The position numbers and the translations under genes are program-made. The notes below the pieces were generated by a model. The model saw only the letters and a list, made by a program, of their open reading frames with translations. It was not told the DNA's origin and ran no database searches. Positions 7,858-15,450 of a stretch of 64,000 nt of DNA are shown here, one piece after another; positions within the stretch are counted from its first letter, which is position 1, and each line of letters starts with the position of its first letter. This stretch comes from B1SED10-75 sp964636865. Its GTDB lineage: Bacteria; Bacillota; Dethiobacteria; DTU022; PWGO01. The stretch lies in NCBI GenBank assembly GCA_964636865.1, contig CAZWVJ010000007.1, forward strand, positions 1 through 64,000, in the 5' to 3' direction.

Positions 7858-8736
7858 TTGGAATTAACATTGTCTGAGCTAAGAGATCGTTTTGAAGAAA
7901 TAAACTATATCTGTGAAGAAGATACTGTTTTAACGGTTTTTTTGGCTTTAAAATTGCAGAAGCCTTTGTTAATAGAGGGTGCTCCGGGGGTTGGGAAGAC
8001 GGAGATGGGAAAAGCCTTGTCCCAGGTTTTTGGAGTGGATCTTATCAGGCTGCAGTGCTATGAAGGACTGGATGAGAACAAGGCTCTCTATGAATGGAAT
8101 TACCAGAAACAGTTGCTAAAAATTCAGATGAGCAAGGAAATGGGTAAAGAAGAAATTAGTGAAAGAGAGTTGTTTTCCAGGGAATACTTACTGGAAAGGC
8201 CTCTACTTAAGGCCATAAGTTCATCAGAGAAAAATGTTTTACTCATTGATGAAGTGGACAAATGTGACCATGAATTTGAAGCTTTTTTGTTTGAGGTTTT
8301 ATCTGATTTTCAGGTTTCCATCCCCGAACTGGGAACGGTTAAAGCTTTAAAAGTACCCATGGTGGTATTAACCAGTAATAGTGAGCGGGAGCTATCGGAT
8401 GGATTGCGCAGACGATGTATTTATCTTTACCTGGACTTTCCTTCTATTGAGAGGGAAACGCAAATTATAAACAAAAAAATACCGCAGGCAGGGCAAAAAC
8501 TTTCTAACGAAATTGCCCGGGCAGTAAGTTACCTGCGAGAGAATCAGCATATTAAAAAGAAACCCTCCATTGCGGAAACTCTTGATTGGGTCGGGGCATT
8601 GGTTTCACTGCACCGGGATCGGTTGGAAGCCACACTGTTAGATGATTTTTTGGGACTGCTCCTAAAATCAAAAAAAGATCAAGAAATTTTTCGGGAAGAA
8701 ATCGGCGCAGAAAATTTAATTAATAGTATCCGCTAG
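7858..8736 (+). CDS. MoxR-family AAA+ ATPase
   Basis: This roughly 292-residue AAA+ protein has Walker A GAPGVGKTEMGKAL (about residues 41-54), Walker B VLLIDEVDK and the sensor/arginine-finger region SNSERELSDGLRRRC, all typical of MoxR ATPases. MoxR proteins act as chaperones with VWA-domain partners to activate metalloenzymes; the Mo-dependent CO dehydrogenase maturation protein CoxD is a relative. The start chosen is TTG 7858, 8 nt after AGGAG; ATG 7852 is too close to that site, and a TTG at 7804 lacks support. A VWA gene and a CooC gene follow in the same direction, which suggests a shared role in metal-cofactor insertion. Confidence 0.85.
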   Translation: MELTLSELRDRFEEINYICEEDTVLTVFLALKLQKPLLIEGAPGVGKTEMGKALSQVFGVDLIRLQCYEGLDENKALYEWNYQKQLLKIQMSKEMGKEEISERELFSREYLLERPLLKAISSSEKNVLLIDEVDKCDHEFEAFLFEVLSDFQVSIPELGTVKALKVPMVVLTSNSERELSDGLRRRCIYLYLDFPSIERETQIINKKIPQAGQKLSNEIARAVSYLRENQHIKKKPSIAETLDWVGALVSLHRDRLEATLLDDFLGLLLKSKKDQEIFREEIGAENLINSIR

Positions 8737-8852
8737 TGGTTGCTATTACCGCTAAAACACAGCTGATAGAAGGATTGAAAGGTCATAAAGATTTTTTATA
8801 AGCGGGATTAAGTTAATGATTAATTTTGGGTTATAAATAGAACATATATGAG

Positions 8853-10220
8853 GTGTTCGAACTGAAAGGAAGTAACGTTTTAGAAAATCAAAATTTAGAG
8901 AATCACATTGCCTATTTTGTTTCTCTGCTGCGAAAACAAGGGGTTCGAGTAGGAACCGTGGAGTTGATGGAAGCCTTGGAAGGGGTTTCTGTAGCCGGCC
9001 TAAAAGATCGTGAGGCTTTTAAAACTGCTTTGCGCGCTACCTTAATCAAAAAAGCACCTGAGTTTGAGGTTTTTGAGCACACGTTTGAAAAGTATTTTGT
9101 GCCTTCTGACGAACAAGAAAAAAACTTGCAGTGGGGCAGAGAGTGTGAAGAAAAATATAATGAGTGTTTGGAGAAAGCAGACAGTGAACTTACTTTTAAA
9201 GGGGAAAAACTAAACCTTGCAGAATCCGAAAAAGTAGTATTTGCTTCCCTTCCGGAAAAAGAACAAAATAAACTAAAGCAGTTTGTTTCCGAAACAGAAC
9301 AGGGCAAAAATGTAGAGCCTGAGTTCAAATCTATCCTGGAAACTACGGTGAAAAGTTCACTGCGATATTGGCGAAACCGACAGGAAAACACTCTCCAGCG
9401 CCCGCCGTCAATTACGGGAGATTCAAGCTGGGACTGGATGCTTGCAGGCAGCAGTGCCGGAGGTACGGGAGGTGGTTCCTCCGGTAATGGAATCAGGGAA
9501 CTTGATATGAAAAATATTACCGATAAGGATATCCCCGAAGCTGCCGAGTTGATCCGCAAAATGACCCGTCGTCTTGTTAATTATCTTTCCCGGAGGTATC
9601 GAATGAGTAAAAAGAAAAGAGAACTGGACCTGCGGCGGACTATAAGAGATAATATCAGCTATGGAGGTTATATTTATCGTCTTCGTTACCGGGACAGAAA
9701 AAAGCAAAAGTTGCGTTTGCTGTTGCTGTGCGATGTTTCAGGTTCTATGATCCGTTATACGGGTTTTATACTGCCTTTTATTTATGGATTAAACTCGGTA
9801 GTCAATGACTTAGAAAGTTTTGTGTTTGCAGAAAACCTTGAGAAAGTTAGTGATTCATTGGAAAAAGGTACTTCTTTCGAAGAAACACGGGAGGAGCTAC
9901 TTAAAAAAAGTAAAGAATGGGGAGGGGGTACCAGATTGGCAGCAGCCCTGGAAACTTTGATGCAGGAACATGAAGAGTTGCTTACCCCCAAAACCATAGT
10001 AATTATAGTCAGTGATACCCGCACTACTTTGCTGGACGAAGCTCTGCGCAGGATGGAAAATGTGCATGATCGGGTGAAAGATATAGTTTGGTTGAATACT
10101 TTGCCCCCTGAGGAATGGGAAGAACTTAGGTCGGTTTCTTCTTTTCAGAAATTAGCCAGAATGTATCCGTGTAACCGGCTTGCTGATTTAGAACATGTTT
10201 TGGAAAAGAAGATATTTTAA
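8853..10220 (+). CDS. VWA-domain (CoxE-like) protein
   Basis: This 455-residue protein has a charged, mostly helical N-terminal half, a Gly/Ser-rich linker (about 200-213, 'GSSAGGTGGGSSG'), then a von Willebrand A domain. The domain carries the MIDAS motif CDVSGSM (Asp near residue 294), a later Thr in the GGGTRL segment, and 'IVSDTRTT'. The domain order matches CoxE, the partner of MoxR-type CoxD in CO-dehydrogenase maturation. It starts at GTG 8853 without a convincing Shine-Dalgarno site, so the exact N-terminus is uncertain. It ends 41 bp before the preferred start of cooC, supporting an operon. Confidence 0.82.
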   Translation: MFELKGSNVLENQNLENHIAYFVSLLRKQGVRVGTVELMEALEGVSVAGLKDREAFKTALRATLIKKAPEFEVFEHTFEKYFVPSDEQEKNLQWGRECEEKYNECLEKADSELTFKGEKLNLAESEKVVFASLPEKEQNKLKQFVSETEQGKNVEPEFKSILETTVKSSLRYWRNRQENTLQRPPSITGDSSWDWMLAGSSAGGTGGGSSGNGIRELDMKNITDKDIPEAAELIRKMTRRLVNYLSRRYRMSKKKRELDLRRTIRDNISYGGYIYRLRYRDRKKQKLRLLLLCDVSGSMIRYTGFILPFIYGLNSVVNDLESFVFAENLEKVSDSLEKGTSFEETREELLKKSKEWGGGTRLAAALETLMQEHEELLTPKTIVIIVSDTRTTLLDEALRRMENVHDRVKDIVWLNTLPPEEWEELRSVSSFQKLARMYPCNRLADLEHVLEKKIF

Positions 10221-10260
10221 TGATTTAAGATTATATCAAAAAAGAGAGGAGTTGTTATCA

Positions 10261-11016
10261 GTGACAACAAAAATAGCTGTGGCTGGAAAAGGGGGAACGG
10301 GGAAAACTACGCTTTCGGGATTGTTAACCCGTTACCTGGTGAATAATTATCCCGGTAAATCAATTCTTGCGGTTGATGCGGATGCTAATGCCAATTTTAA
10401 CGAGGTCCTGGGAGTGGAGATAGAAGATACTGTGAGTGAAATACTGGCAGAGGTAAAAGATCCCAAGGCAGTGCCTACCGGGATGACAAAAGATATGTTT
10501 GTGGAGTATAAATTAGGTTCTTCTATGGTAGAAACTGAAAATTACGATCTTGTGGTCATGGGTAACCCGCAGGGGCCGGGATGTTATTGTTTTCCACTGG
10601 ATTTACTGCGTAAGTACATTGAAAAACTGGCCAAGAATTATGACTATATGCTTACAGATAACGAAGCCGGATTGGAGCATTTAAGTAGGCGCATTATTCC
10701 GGCCATGGATCACCTGCTGGTGACCAGCGATGCGACCACGCGTGGGGTGCGTTCAGCAGGAAGGGTTCGGGAGATAGTAGAAAGTGTGGACATTGATGTA
10801 GGGAAAATATCGTTAATTATCACGCAGGGAACTGAGGAACAAGTGGAACAATTAAAGGACGAGATTGAACAAACCGGCATAGAGCTTTTGGGGACCATAC
10901 CTTATGATAACTTGGTTCCGGACTTTGACTCCAAAGGAAAGCCCCTGGTGGAATTACCTGCTGATTCGGTGGCTTCTCAGGCGGTGGAAAAATTATGCCG
11001 GGAACTTGGCATATAA
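10261..11016 (+). CDS. cooC: CooC-like nickel-insertion ATPase (first copy)
   Basis: This 251-residue protein of the MinD/ParA-type deviant Walker family has GKGGTGKTT at residues 9-17, VDADANAN (switch region) and a C108-x-C110 pair in 'GPGCYCFP', the CXC motif by which CooC dimers bind nickel or zinc for Ni-CODH maturation. GTG 10261 after AGAGGAG is preferred. The longer reading from 10195 overlaps the VWA gene and adds a tail not found in CooC. It is the third gene of the MoxR-VWA-CooC group. A second CooC at 54567 sits at the head of the acs operon, so this copy may serve another CODH or an additional activation step. Confidence 0.82.
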   Translation: MTTKIAVAGKGGTGKTTLSGLLTRYLVNNYPGKSILAVDADANANFNEVLGVEIEDTVSEILAEVKDPKAVPTGMTKDMFVEYKLGSSMVETENYDLVVMGNPQGPGCYCFPLDLLRKYIEKLAKNYDYMLTDNEAGLEHLSRRIIPAMDHLLVTSDATTRGVRSAGRVREIVESVDIDVGKISLIITQGTEEQVEQLKDEIEQTGIELLGTIPYDNLVPDFDSKGKPLVELPADSVASQAVEKLCRELGI

Positions 11017-11220
11017 GAATATTGTAGGTTATTTTGTTAATTTCAAATGAATTAATTGCTTTTGCCTGTGATAGGAAAGGGTAAGGAATTTCCTAATTTG
11101 ACTGATTTAATTATGATATGTGCCTTCCGATCAGGGATGAAAGATAGATTAGCTATTAGTAAAAAGGAGCTAATAAAGAAAAACGGGGTAAAAATATTGA
11201 AGAGAAAGGAGGAATAGAAA

Positions 11221-11856
11221 ATGTTCACTGATAGGGCAGATGCCGGGAGAAAGATGTCAGAGAAAATGCTGGAGCATGAGTGGCATAATCCCTTAATTTT
11301 GGCTCTTCCCCGCGGTGGAGTGGTGGTGGCTCGCTATATATGGGAAAGTTTGGGTGGCGAACTTGACCTATATATTACTCGCAAAATAGGTGCTCCAGGG
11401 CAGCCGGAACTGGCTGTAGGGGCAGTGTCAGCCGACGGAAACATGGTTTTGGACCACAGGTTGGTGGATAGGTTAAATATTCCTTCTGATTATATTGATA
11501 AAGAAGCAGAAAAAGAGCGTGCCGAGATAGATAGGCGAATGGAGGTTTACCGGGGAAATCGTCCTTTGCCGGCATATGAGGGAAGGCAAATTGTATTGGT
11601 GGATGACGGAGTGGCTACCGGTTCTACTATGATAGCTGCGATACAAGGATTATGGGAGAACAACCCGGAGACTCTTTTAGCAGCGGTGCCTGTGGGTCCG
11701 CCGGATACCATACAGCGGCTTTCTGAAGAGGTTGATGAGGTTTTTTGTCTGGAGGCGCCTTCTAATTTTGGCGCTGTGGGACAATTTTATCAGTTTTTCG
11801 GACAGGTGGGGGATGAAGAGGTAATAGATATTTTAAAAGAAGCATGGGGGAGTTAA
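11221..11856 (+). CDS. Phosphoribosyltransferase-family protein
   Basis: This 211-residue type I phosphoribosyltransferase fold has the PRPP-binding loop VLVDDGVATGST (about residues 125-137) and the N-terminal segment ALPRGGVVVA. It resembles the stand-alone 'phosphoribosyltransferase' proteins often annotated as predicted rather than a named purine or pyrimidine salvage enzyme; the hood that fixes base specificity is not recognisable. ATG 11221 follows AAAGGAGG. It ends 3 bp before fabZ and is probably co-transcribed with it. Substrate base unknown. Confidence 0.75.
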   Translation: MFTDRADAGRKMSEKMLEHEWHNPLILALPRGGVVVARYIWESLGGELDLYITRKIGAPGQPELAVGAVSADGNMVLDHRLVDRLNIPSDYIDKEAEKERAEIDRRMEVYRGNRPLPAYEGRQIVLVDDGVATGSTMIAAIQGLWENNPETLLAAVPVGPPDTIQRLSEEVDEVFCLEAPSNFGAVGQFYQFFGQVGDEEVIDILKEAWGS

Positions 11857-11859
11857 TTT

Positions 11860-12327
11860 ATGGAAGCTCAAAATTTAGATATAAAAAAAATAATGGAATT
11901 ACTGCCGCACCGCTATCCTTTTCTGCTGGTAGATCGGGTTTTGGAAGTAGTTCCCGGTGAAAAGGCAGTGGGTCTAAAAAACGTGACTATGAATGAACCT
12001 TTTTTTCAAGGACACTTTCCCGGAGAACCATTAATGCCGGGTGTTTTGCAGATAGAAGCTCTGGCGCAAGTAGGAGCCCTGGCGGTATTAACAATGCCTG
12101 AATATAAGGATAATTTGTTACTATTTGCCGGAGTTGAAAAATTTCGCTTTAAAAAATTGGTACAACCCGGGGACCAATTGATCATGGAAATGGAAGTGGA
12201 AGTTAGCAATATCCGCAGGAGTGTTGGAAAAGGAAAAGGCAGTATAAAGATTGAGGATAAGGTAGTTACTTCCGGAGAATTATTGTTTTCTGTTGTGCCA
12301 AAAGAGGATTATAACGCCGGTGAATGA
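11860..12327 (+). CDS. fabZ: 3-hydroxyacyl-ACP dehydratase FabZ
   Basis: This 155-residue hot-dog-fold enzyme dehydrates (3R)-hydroxyacyl-ACP to trans-2-enoyl-ACP in fatty-acid elongation. It has the family landmarks LLPHRYPFLLVDRV, the catalytic histidine in FFQGHFPGEPLMPG and the glutamate in IEALAQVGA. Length is normal for FabZ (about 140-155). It sits apart from other fatty-acid genes in this window. ATG 11860 follows GGGGGAG, only 3 bp after the phosphoribosyltransferase gene. Confidence 0.95.
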   Translation: MEAQNLDIKKIMELLPHRYPFLLVDRVLEVVPGEKAVGLKNVTMNEPFFQGHFPGEPLMPGVLQIEALAQVGALAVLTMPEYKDNLLLFAGVEKFRFKKLVQPGDQLIMEMEVEVSNIRRSVGKGKGSIKIEDKVVTSGELLFSVVPKEDYNAGE

Positions 12328-12400
12328 TTTGAAGTTCTATTCATCTAAAATTGGATGCTAAACGTAGATGGAATAAAAAAAATTTAAGATAGGAGAGAAA

Positions 12401-13129
12401 ATGCCGGTTTCTTGGACGGATAGTTTTTTGGATTTTTTCTTTCCGCCGGTTTGCTTAATTTGTGAAACTCGGATAGTTACCGGCATTAATGAGAAAAATA
12501 CTTTTTGTTCTCGTTGTGCCACGCAGGTATTGCCAGTAGGGTGGTTTTGTCTGCGGTGTAAAAGTACCGGAGTAAAGAAGCTTCCCTGTGCTTGTTTATT
12601 AAGAGAGCAAATGGGATTAGCGAGACTTTACGGAGCAGCCTGGTATGAAGGTAAATGGCGGGCAACGCTGCATCGTTTTAAATACTATTCTCAACCGCAG
12701 ATGGCTCGAAATATTGGTAGTTTTCTGGGAGAATTAATTTCGCATAATTCATATTGGCCTCTTCCTAATGTAGTGACTGCTATTCCTCTTCACGGGTTAA
12801 AATTAAGAGAAAGAGGTTATAACCAATCGGCATTGCTGGCTCGAAAAGTGGCTAAAGAATTGAAGGTTCCTTTTAAGCCATTATTATGCCGGGTTAAAAA
12901 TAATGTTTCCCAGACTTCCCTTTCTTTCCGGGAAAGGAGAAATAATATAGATGGTGTCTTTATGGCTTTACCCAATTCGCGCCAACAAATTTCGGGAAAG
13001 AGTATTTTACTTGTTGACGATATTTTTACAACCGGTGCCACTATGGAAGAAGCAGCAAAAACTCTTTTAAGCGGCGGAGCCCGGGAAGTAAATGGGGCAG
13101 TGGCGGCAATTCAGAGGAAAATAATTTAG
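12401..13129 (+). CDS. comF: ComF family protein (competence/DNA-uptake phosphoribosyltransferase-like)
   Basis: This 242-residue protein has the ComF layout: an N-terminal zinc-binding region with CLICETR, FCSRC and FCLRCK cysteine pairs plus a CAC, then a phosphoribosyltransferase domain ending with LLVDDIFTTGATM. In Bacillus ComFC is part of the natural-transformation machinery; in anaerobes lacking comFA its role is less clear, and no comFA is visible here. ATG 12401 follows TAGGAGAG. No other competence genes are adjacent. Confidence 0.88.
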   Translation: MPVSWTDSFLDFFFPPVCLICETRIVTGINEKNTFCSRCATQVLPVGWFCLRCKSTGVKKLPCACLLREQMGLARLYGAAWYEGKWRATLHRFKYYSQPQMARNIGSFLGELISHNSYWPLPNVVTAIPLHGLKLRERGYNQSALLARKVAKELKVPFKPLLCRVKNNVSQTSLSFRERRNNIDGVFMALPNSRQQISGKSILLVDDIFTTGATMEEAAKTLLSGGAREVNGAVAAIQRKII

Positions 13130-13213
13130 CAATTTAACCCTTTTTTACATACAAATACTCTGGAATAGGCGGAACGGTAGCTTGGGAAAAAATAAAAAAA
13201 TGTGTAGTTTTGT

Positions 13214-13242
13214 TTGACAGCATAACAAGATTATGGTAGCTT
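13214..13242 (+). promoter_or_regulatory. Sigma-A promoter of the cold-shock gene
   Basis: TTGACA (13214-13219), a 17-bp spacer and TAGCTT (13237-13242) preceded by a TG extension predict a start near 13249, leaving a 57-nt leader before the cold-shock gene. Confidence 0.55.
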
Positions 13243-13249
13243 AATTTTT

Positions 13250-13274
13250 GTGAGGTTAATTTTTAACTTCTCAC
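13250..13274 (+). promoter_or_regulatory. 5' leader hairpin of the cold-shock mRNA
   Basis: GTGAG (13250-13254) and CTCAC (13270-13274) enclose a near-palindromic GTTAA...TTAAC core at the predicted 5' end of the transcript. Cold-shock mRNAs often carry temperature-sensitive leaders; such a role here is inferred from position only. Confidence 0.4.
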
Positions 13275-13305
13275 GGATCTTTTTATTAATAGGAGGAATT
13301 ATTTA

Positions 13306-13503
13306 ATGATCGGTAAAGTTAAGTGGTTTAGCAAGGAAAAAGGGTATGGGTTTATTGAAAGGGAAGAAGGAAGTGATGTGTTTGTGCATTATTCAGCTAT
13401 CCAAGAAGAGGGATTTAAAAGCTTGGCTGAGGGTCAGGAAGTAGAATTTGATGTAGTGGAAGGAGATCGCGGTCCTCAAGCCGCTAATGTGGTGAAGTTA
13501 TAG
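13306..13503 (+). CDS. csp: Cold-shock protein (CspA family)
   Basis: This 65-residue single cold-shock domain has both RNA-binding motifs, KGYGFIE (RNP1) and DVFVHYSAI (RNP2), and the opening GKVKWFSKEKG. Length is normal. It binds single-stranded RNA/DNA and acts as an RNA chaperone. ATG 13306 follows TAGGAGG. It has its own promoter and terminator, so it is monocistronic. Confidence 0.95.
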   Translation: MIGKVKWFSKEKGYGFIEREEGSDVFVHYSAIQEEGFKSLAEGQEVEFDVVEGDRGPQAANVVKL

Positions 13504-13540
13504 GTCCGTGAGAGAAATATAATCCGGATAAAGAATTGCT

Positions 13541-13574
13541 AAATAGTCCCGTTATTATGCGGGACTATTTTATG
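13541..13574 (+). terminator. Rho-independent terminator after csp
   Basis: An 11-bp perfect stem, AAATAGTCCCG (13541-13551) with CGGGACTATTT (13560-13570), with an 8-nt loop and trailing Ts. Confidence 0.85.
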
Positions 13575-13581
13575 TTATAAT
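13573..13581 (+). promoter_or_regulatory. Candidate extended -10 promoter for hpf
   Basis: TGTTATAAT at 13573-13581 is a TGnTATAAT extended -10 element without a clear -35, sitting directly after the csp terminator and 80 bp before hpf. Confidence 0.4.
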
Positions 13582-13660
13582 TGGGTAAAATTATAAGCAG
13601 GATTTACTTTCTTACCGAGGAATAGCTTGTAAGTCAAAGTTTAAATTTAAAGGGGGCAGG

Positions 13661-14218
13661 GTGAGTATGGAAATTAATGTGCGCGGGAAAAATATTGATG
13701 TTACTTCCTCGTTAGAACAATATGTTCATAAAAAATTGTCAAAGTTGGACAAGTTTTTTGAAGAGAATGTTGATGTTCAGGTGGTATTGGCGGTTACCCG
13801 GGATGAGCATGTGGTGGAAATAACGGTTTTGTATAATAGTTTGATTTTGCGCAGTGAAGAAAGTACCGGAGATATGTATGCTTCCATTGATTCAGCAATA
13901 GACAAAATTGAAAAACAAGTGGTGAAATACAGAAAAAAGATGAATCAACGGCTGCGTCAAAATAATCACCGGCAGTTAAGCGAGCAATTGGCTCCTGAAG
14001 AAAGGGATAAACATGAGTTACAAGAGGATGATGAGGACCCCAAAGTTGTTAGGACCAAGCAATTTATTCTCAAGCCCATGAATGTGGAAGAAGCAATTTT
14101 GCAAATGAACCTGCTTGGCCATGATTTTTTTGTGTTTAATAGTGCGGAAACAGAAACTGTTAGCGTAGTTTATAGAAGGAAAGATGGTAATTACGGGCTC
14201 ATTGAACCCGAGTTTTAG
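13661..14218 (+). CDS. hpf: Ribosome hibernation promoting factor, long form
   Basis: This 185-residue protein has the long two-domain form typical of Gram-positive bacteria. The N-terminal S30AE/RaiA domain (MEINVRGKNIDVTSSLEQYV...) binds the 30S decoding region. A charged linker is followed by a C-terminal dimerisation domain beginning VVRTKQFILKPM and ending YGLIEPEF, which pairs ribosomes into inactive 100S particles. GTG 13661 and ATG 13667 are both usable after AGGGGG. Located between csp and an unrecognised gene; a position just upstream of secA is common for hpf in Firmicutes. Confidence 0.93.
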   Translation: MSMEINVRGKNIDVTSSLEQYVHKKLSKLDKFFEENVDVQVVLAVTRDEHVVEITVLYNSLILRSEESTGDMYASIDSAIDKIEKQVVKYRKKMNQRLRQNNHRQLSEQLAPEERDKHELQEDDEDPKVVRTKQFILKPMNVEEAILQMNLLGHDFFVFNSAETETVSVVYRRKDGNYGLIEPEF

Positions 14219-14247
14219 CCTTATAATTAAAAGGATTATAATAGAAA

Positions 14248-15357
14248 ATGAAAGATAATACTATAGCAGTTATTTTTGAAGGCGGAGAACTCTTAAGTGA
14301 ACTGGAAAAATCTTTAAATAATGTGCGTCATACAGTTCTTTTAGAAAATATGAATAAGATTATAGGTATAGATGGTATTAAAGAGATAATTGTAGTTACT
14401 AATTATGATTGCCTGGCGAAGCAAGCAAGAAAAATGGACAGGGTAATCGTTAAGGAGGTTAAAACGAAAGGGTTTCACTTTGGAGGGGAGCTCTTAAAAA
14501 TCGTTTCCGGGTATAAGCCTCAAAACCTACTTTATGTTGGTGGAGCCAGTTTTCCTCTTATTCAGGAAAACGAAATTGAACAAATAATATCAACGGTTAA
14601 AGTTAAAGAAAACTTTGTCTATACCAATAATCCCCAGTCTTCTGATTTAGTGGCCTTTACACCTGCGGATGCAGTGTTTAATATGCATCCGCCGGCAAGC
14701 GATAATTCTCTGGCTATTTCTCTGAGGGATGAAGCAGGCTTGAAAATGGAGCTTATCCCTTATTCCAAAGGGATTATATTTGACCTGGATACGCCCACTG
14801 ATTTTTTGATTTTAGGGGCAAGCCCTTATGTAGAAAAAAGCACCGAAAAAGCTTTACGGGAGGTTCCTTTAAATTATGAATTGCTTGATAAAGCTAAGGA
14901 AGTGCTTTGTGGTTATTATCGGGATGTGGCTATAGTGGGCAGGGTAGGCGCTCCTTTGATAGCCTATTTAAATAACAATTTAAAGCTGCGGCTGCGCATA
15001 TTTTCTGAAGAAAGGGGTATGAAGGCGTTAGGAAGAGAATCTTCCGGAGAAGTAGAATCTCTTATTGGCTTTTTTATAGAGGAATTTGGAATAAGTAAAT
15101 TTTTTAAATACTTGGAAAGGGTAGCAGAACTGGCATTCATTGATACAAGGGTTTTGTTTGCCCACTTTAAACTTGACTTACAAGCAGAAGAACGGTTTCT
15201 TTCGGATATGGGCAGGTGGCAAGAAATAGCAAACCCCTGGCTAAAAGAATTTACCCGTACTGCTGTAGAATGCGAAATACCGGTGCTTTTAGGGGGGCAC
15301 TCGCTGGTGTCCGGTGGATTGTGGCTGTTGGCTGAAGAGCTTAAAATGAAAGTTTAA
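14248..15357 (+). CDS. Unrecognised protein, possible nucleotidyltransferase-like (GT-A) fold
   Basis: I do not recognise this 369-residue protein. The first 190 residues alternate predicted beta strands and helices as in MobA/CobY-type NTP transferases: opening IAVIFEGGELL, a strand EIIVVTNYD, LLYVGGASFPLI (where such enzymes carry the nucleotide-binding Asp) and GIIFDLDTPTDFLIL, which looks like the end of a GT-A domain ('x-D-I-D-T-P-x-D'). The canonical GxGxR loop is absent from the start. The C-terminal 170 residues are helical, with VAIVGRVGAPLIAYL and LLGGHSLVSGGLWLL near the end. ATG 14248 is 29 bp after hpf. A terminator-like hairpin follows. Catalytic activity should not be assumed. 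Confidence 0.6.
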   Translation: MKDNTIAVIFEGGELLSELEKSLNNVRHTVLLENMNKIIGIDGIKEIIVVTNYDCLAKQARKMDRVIVKEVKTKGFHFGGELLKIVSGYKPQNLLYVGGASFPLIQENEIEQIISTVKVKENFVYTNNPQSSDLVAFTPADAVFNMHPPASDNSLAISLRDEAGLKMELIPYSKGIIFDLDTPTDFLILGASPYVEKSTEKALREVPLNYELLDKAKEVLCGYYRDVAIVGRVGAPLIAYLNNNLKLRLRIFSEERGMKALGRESSGEVESLIGFFIEEFGISKFFKYLERVAELAFIDTRVLFAHFKLDLQAEERFLSDMGRWQEIANPWLKEFTRTAVECEIPVLLGGHSLVSGGLWLLAEELKMKV

Positions 15358-15407
15358 AGGCTCCATATGAATGCCGGGAGTATACCGAGGCAATAAATTG
15401 AATTTTT

Positions 15408-15436
15408 GTGTCAATGTCAAGGCCTGACACCTTTTT
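15408..15436 (+). terminator. Terminator-like hairpin upstream of secA
   Basis: GTGTCA (15408-15413) pairs with TGACAC (15425-15430), followed by CTTTTT. The stem is short. It sits just before the secA ribosome binding site and would separate secA from the preceding gene. Confidence 0.5.
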
Positions 15437-15450
15437 AAGGAGGTGGTAAA

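Noticed and set aside
8912..9559. 215-codon - strand ORF
   Set aside because: It lies wholly inside the VWA gene in another frame, is Ser/Phe-rich like a shadow translation and has no motif or ribosome site.
11017..11220. Promoter TTGACT at 11097 before the phosphoribosyltransferase gene
   Set aside because: No -10 element is found at a normal spacing, so the match was judged chance.
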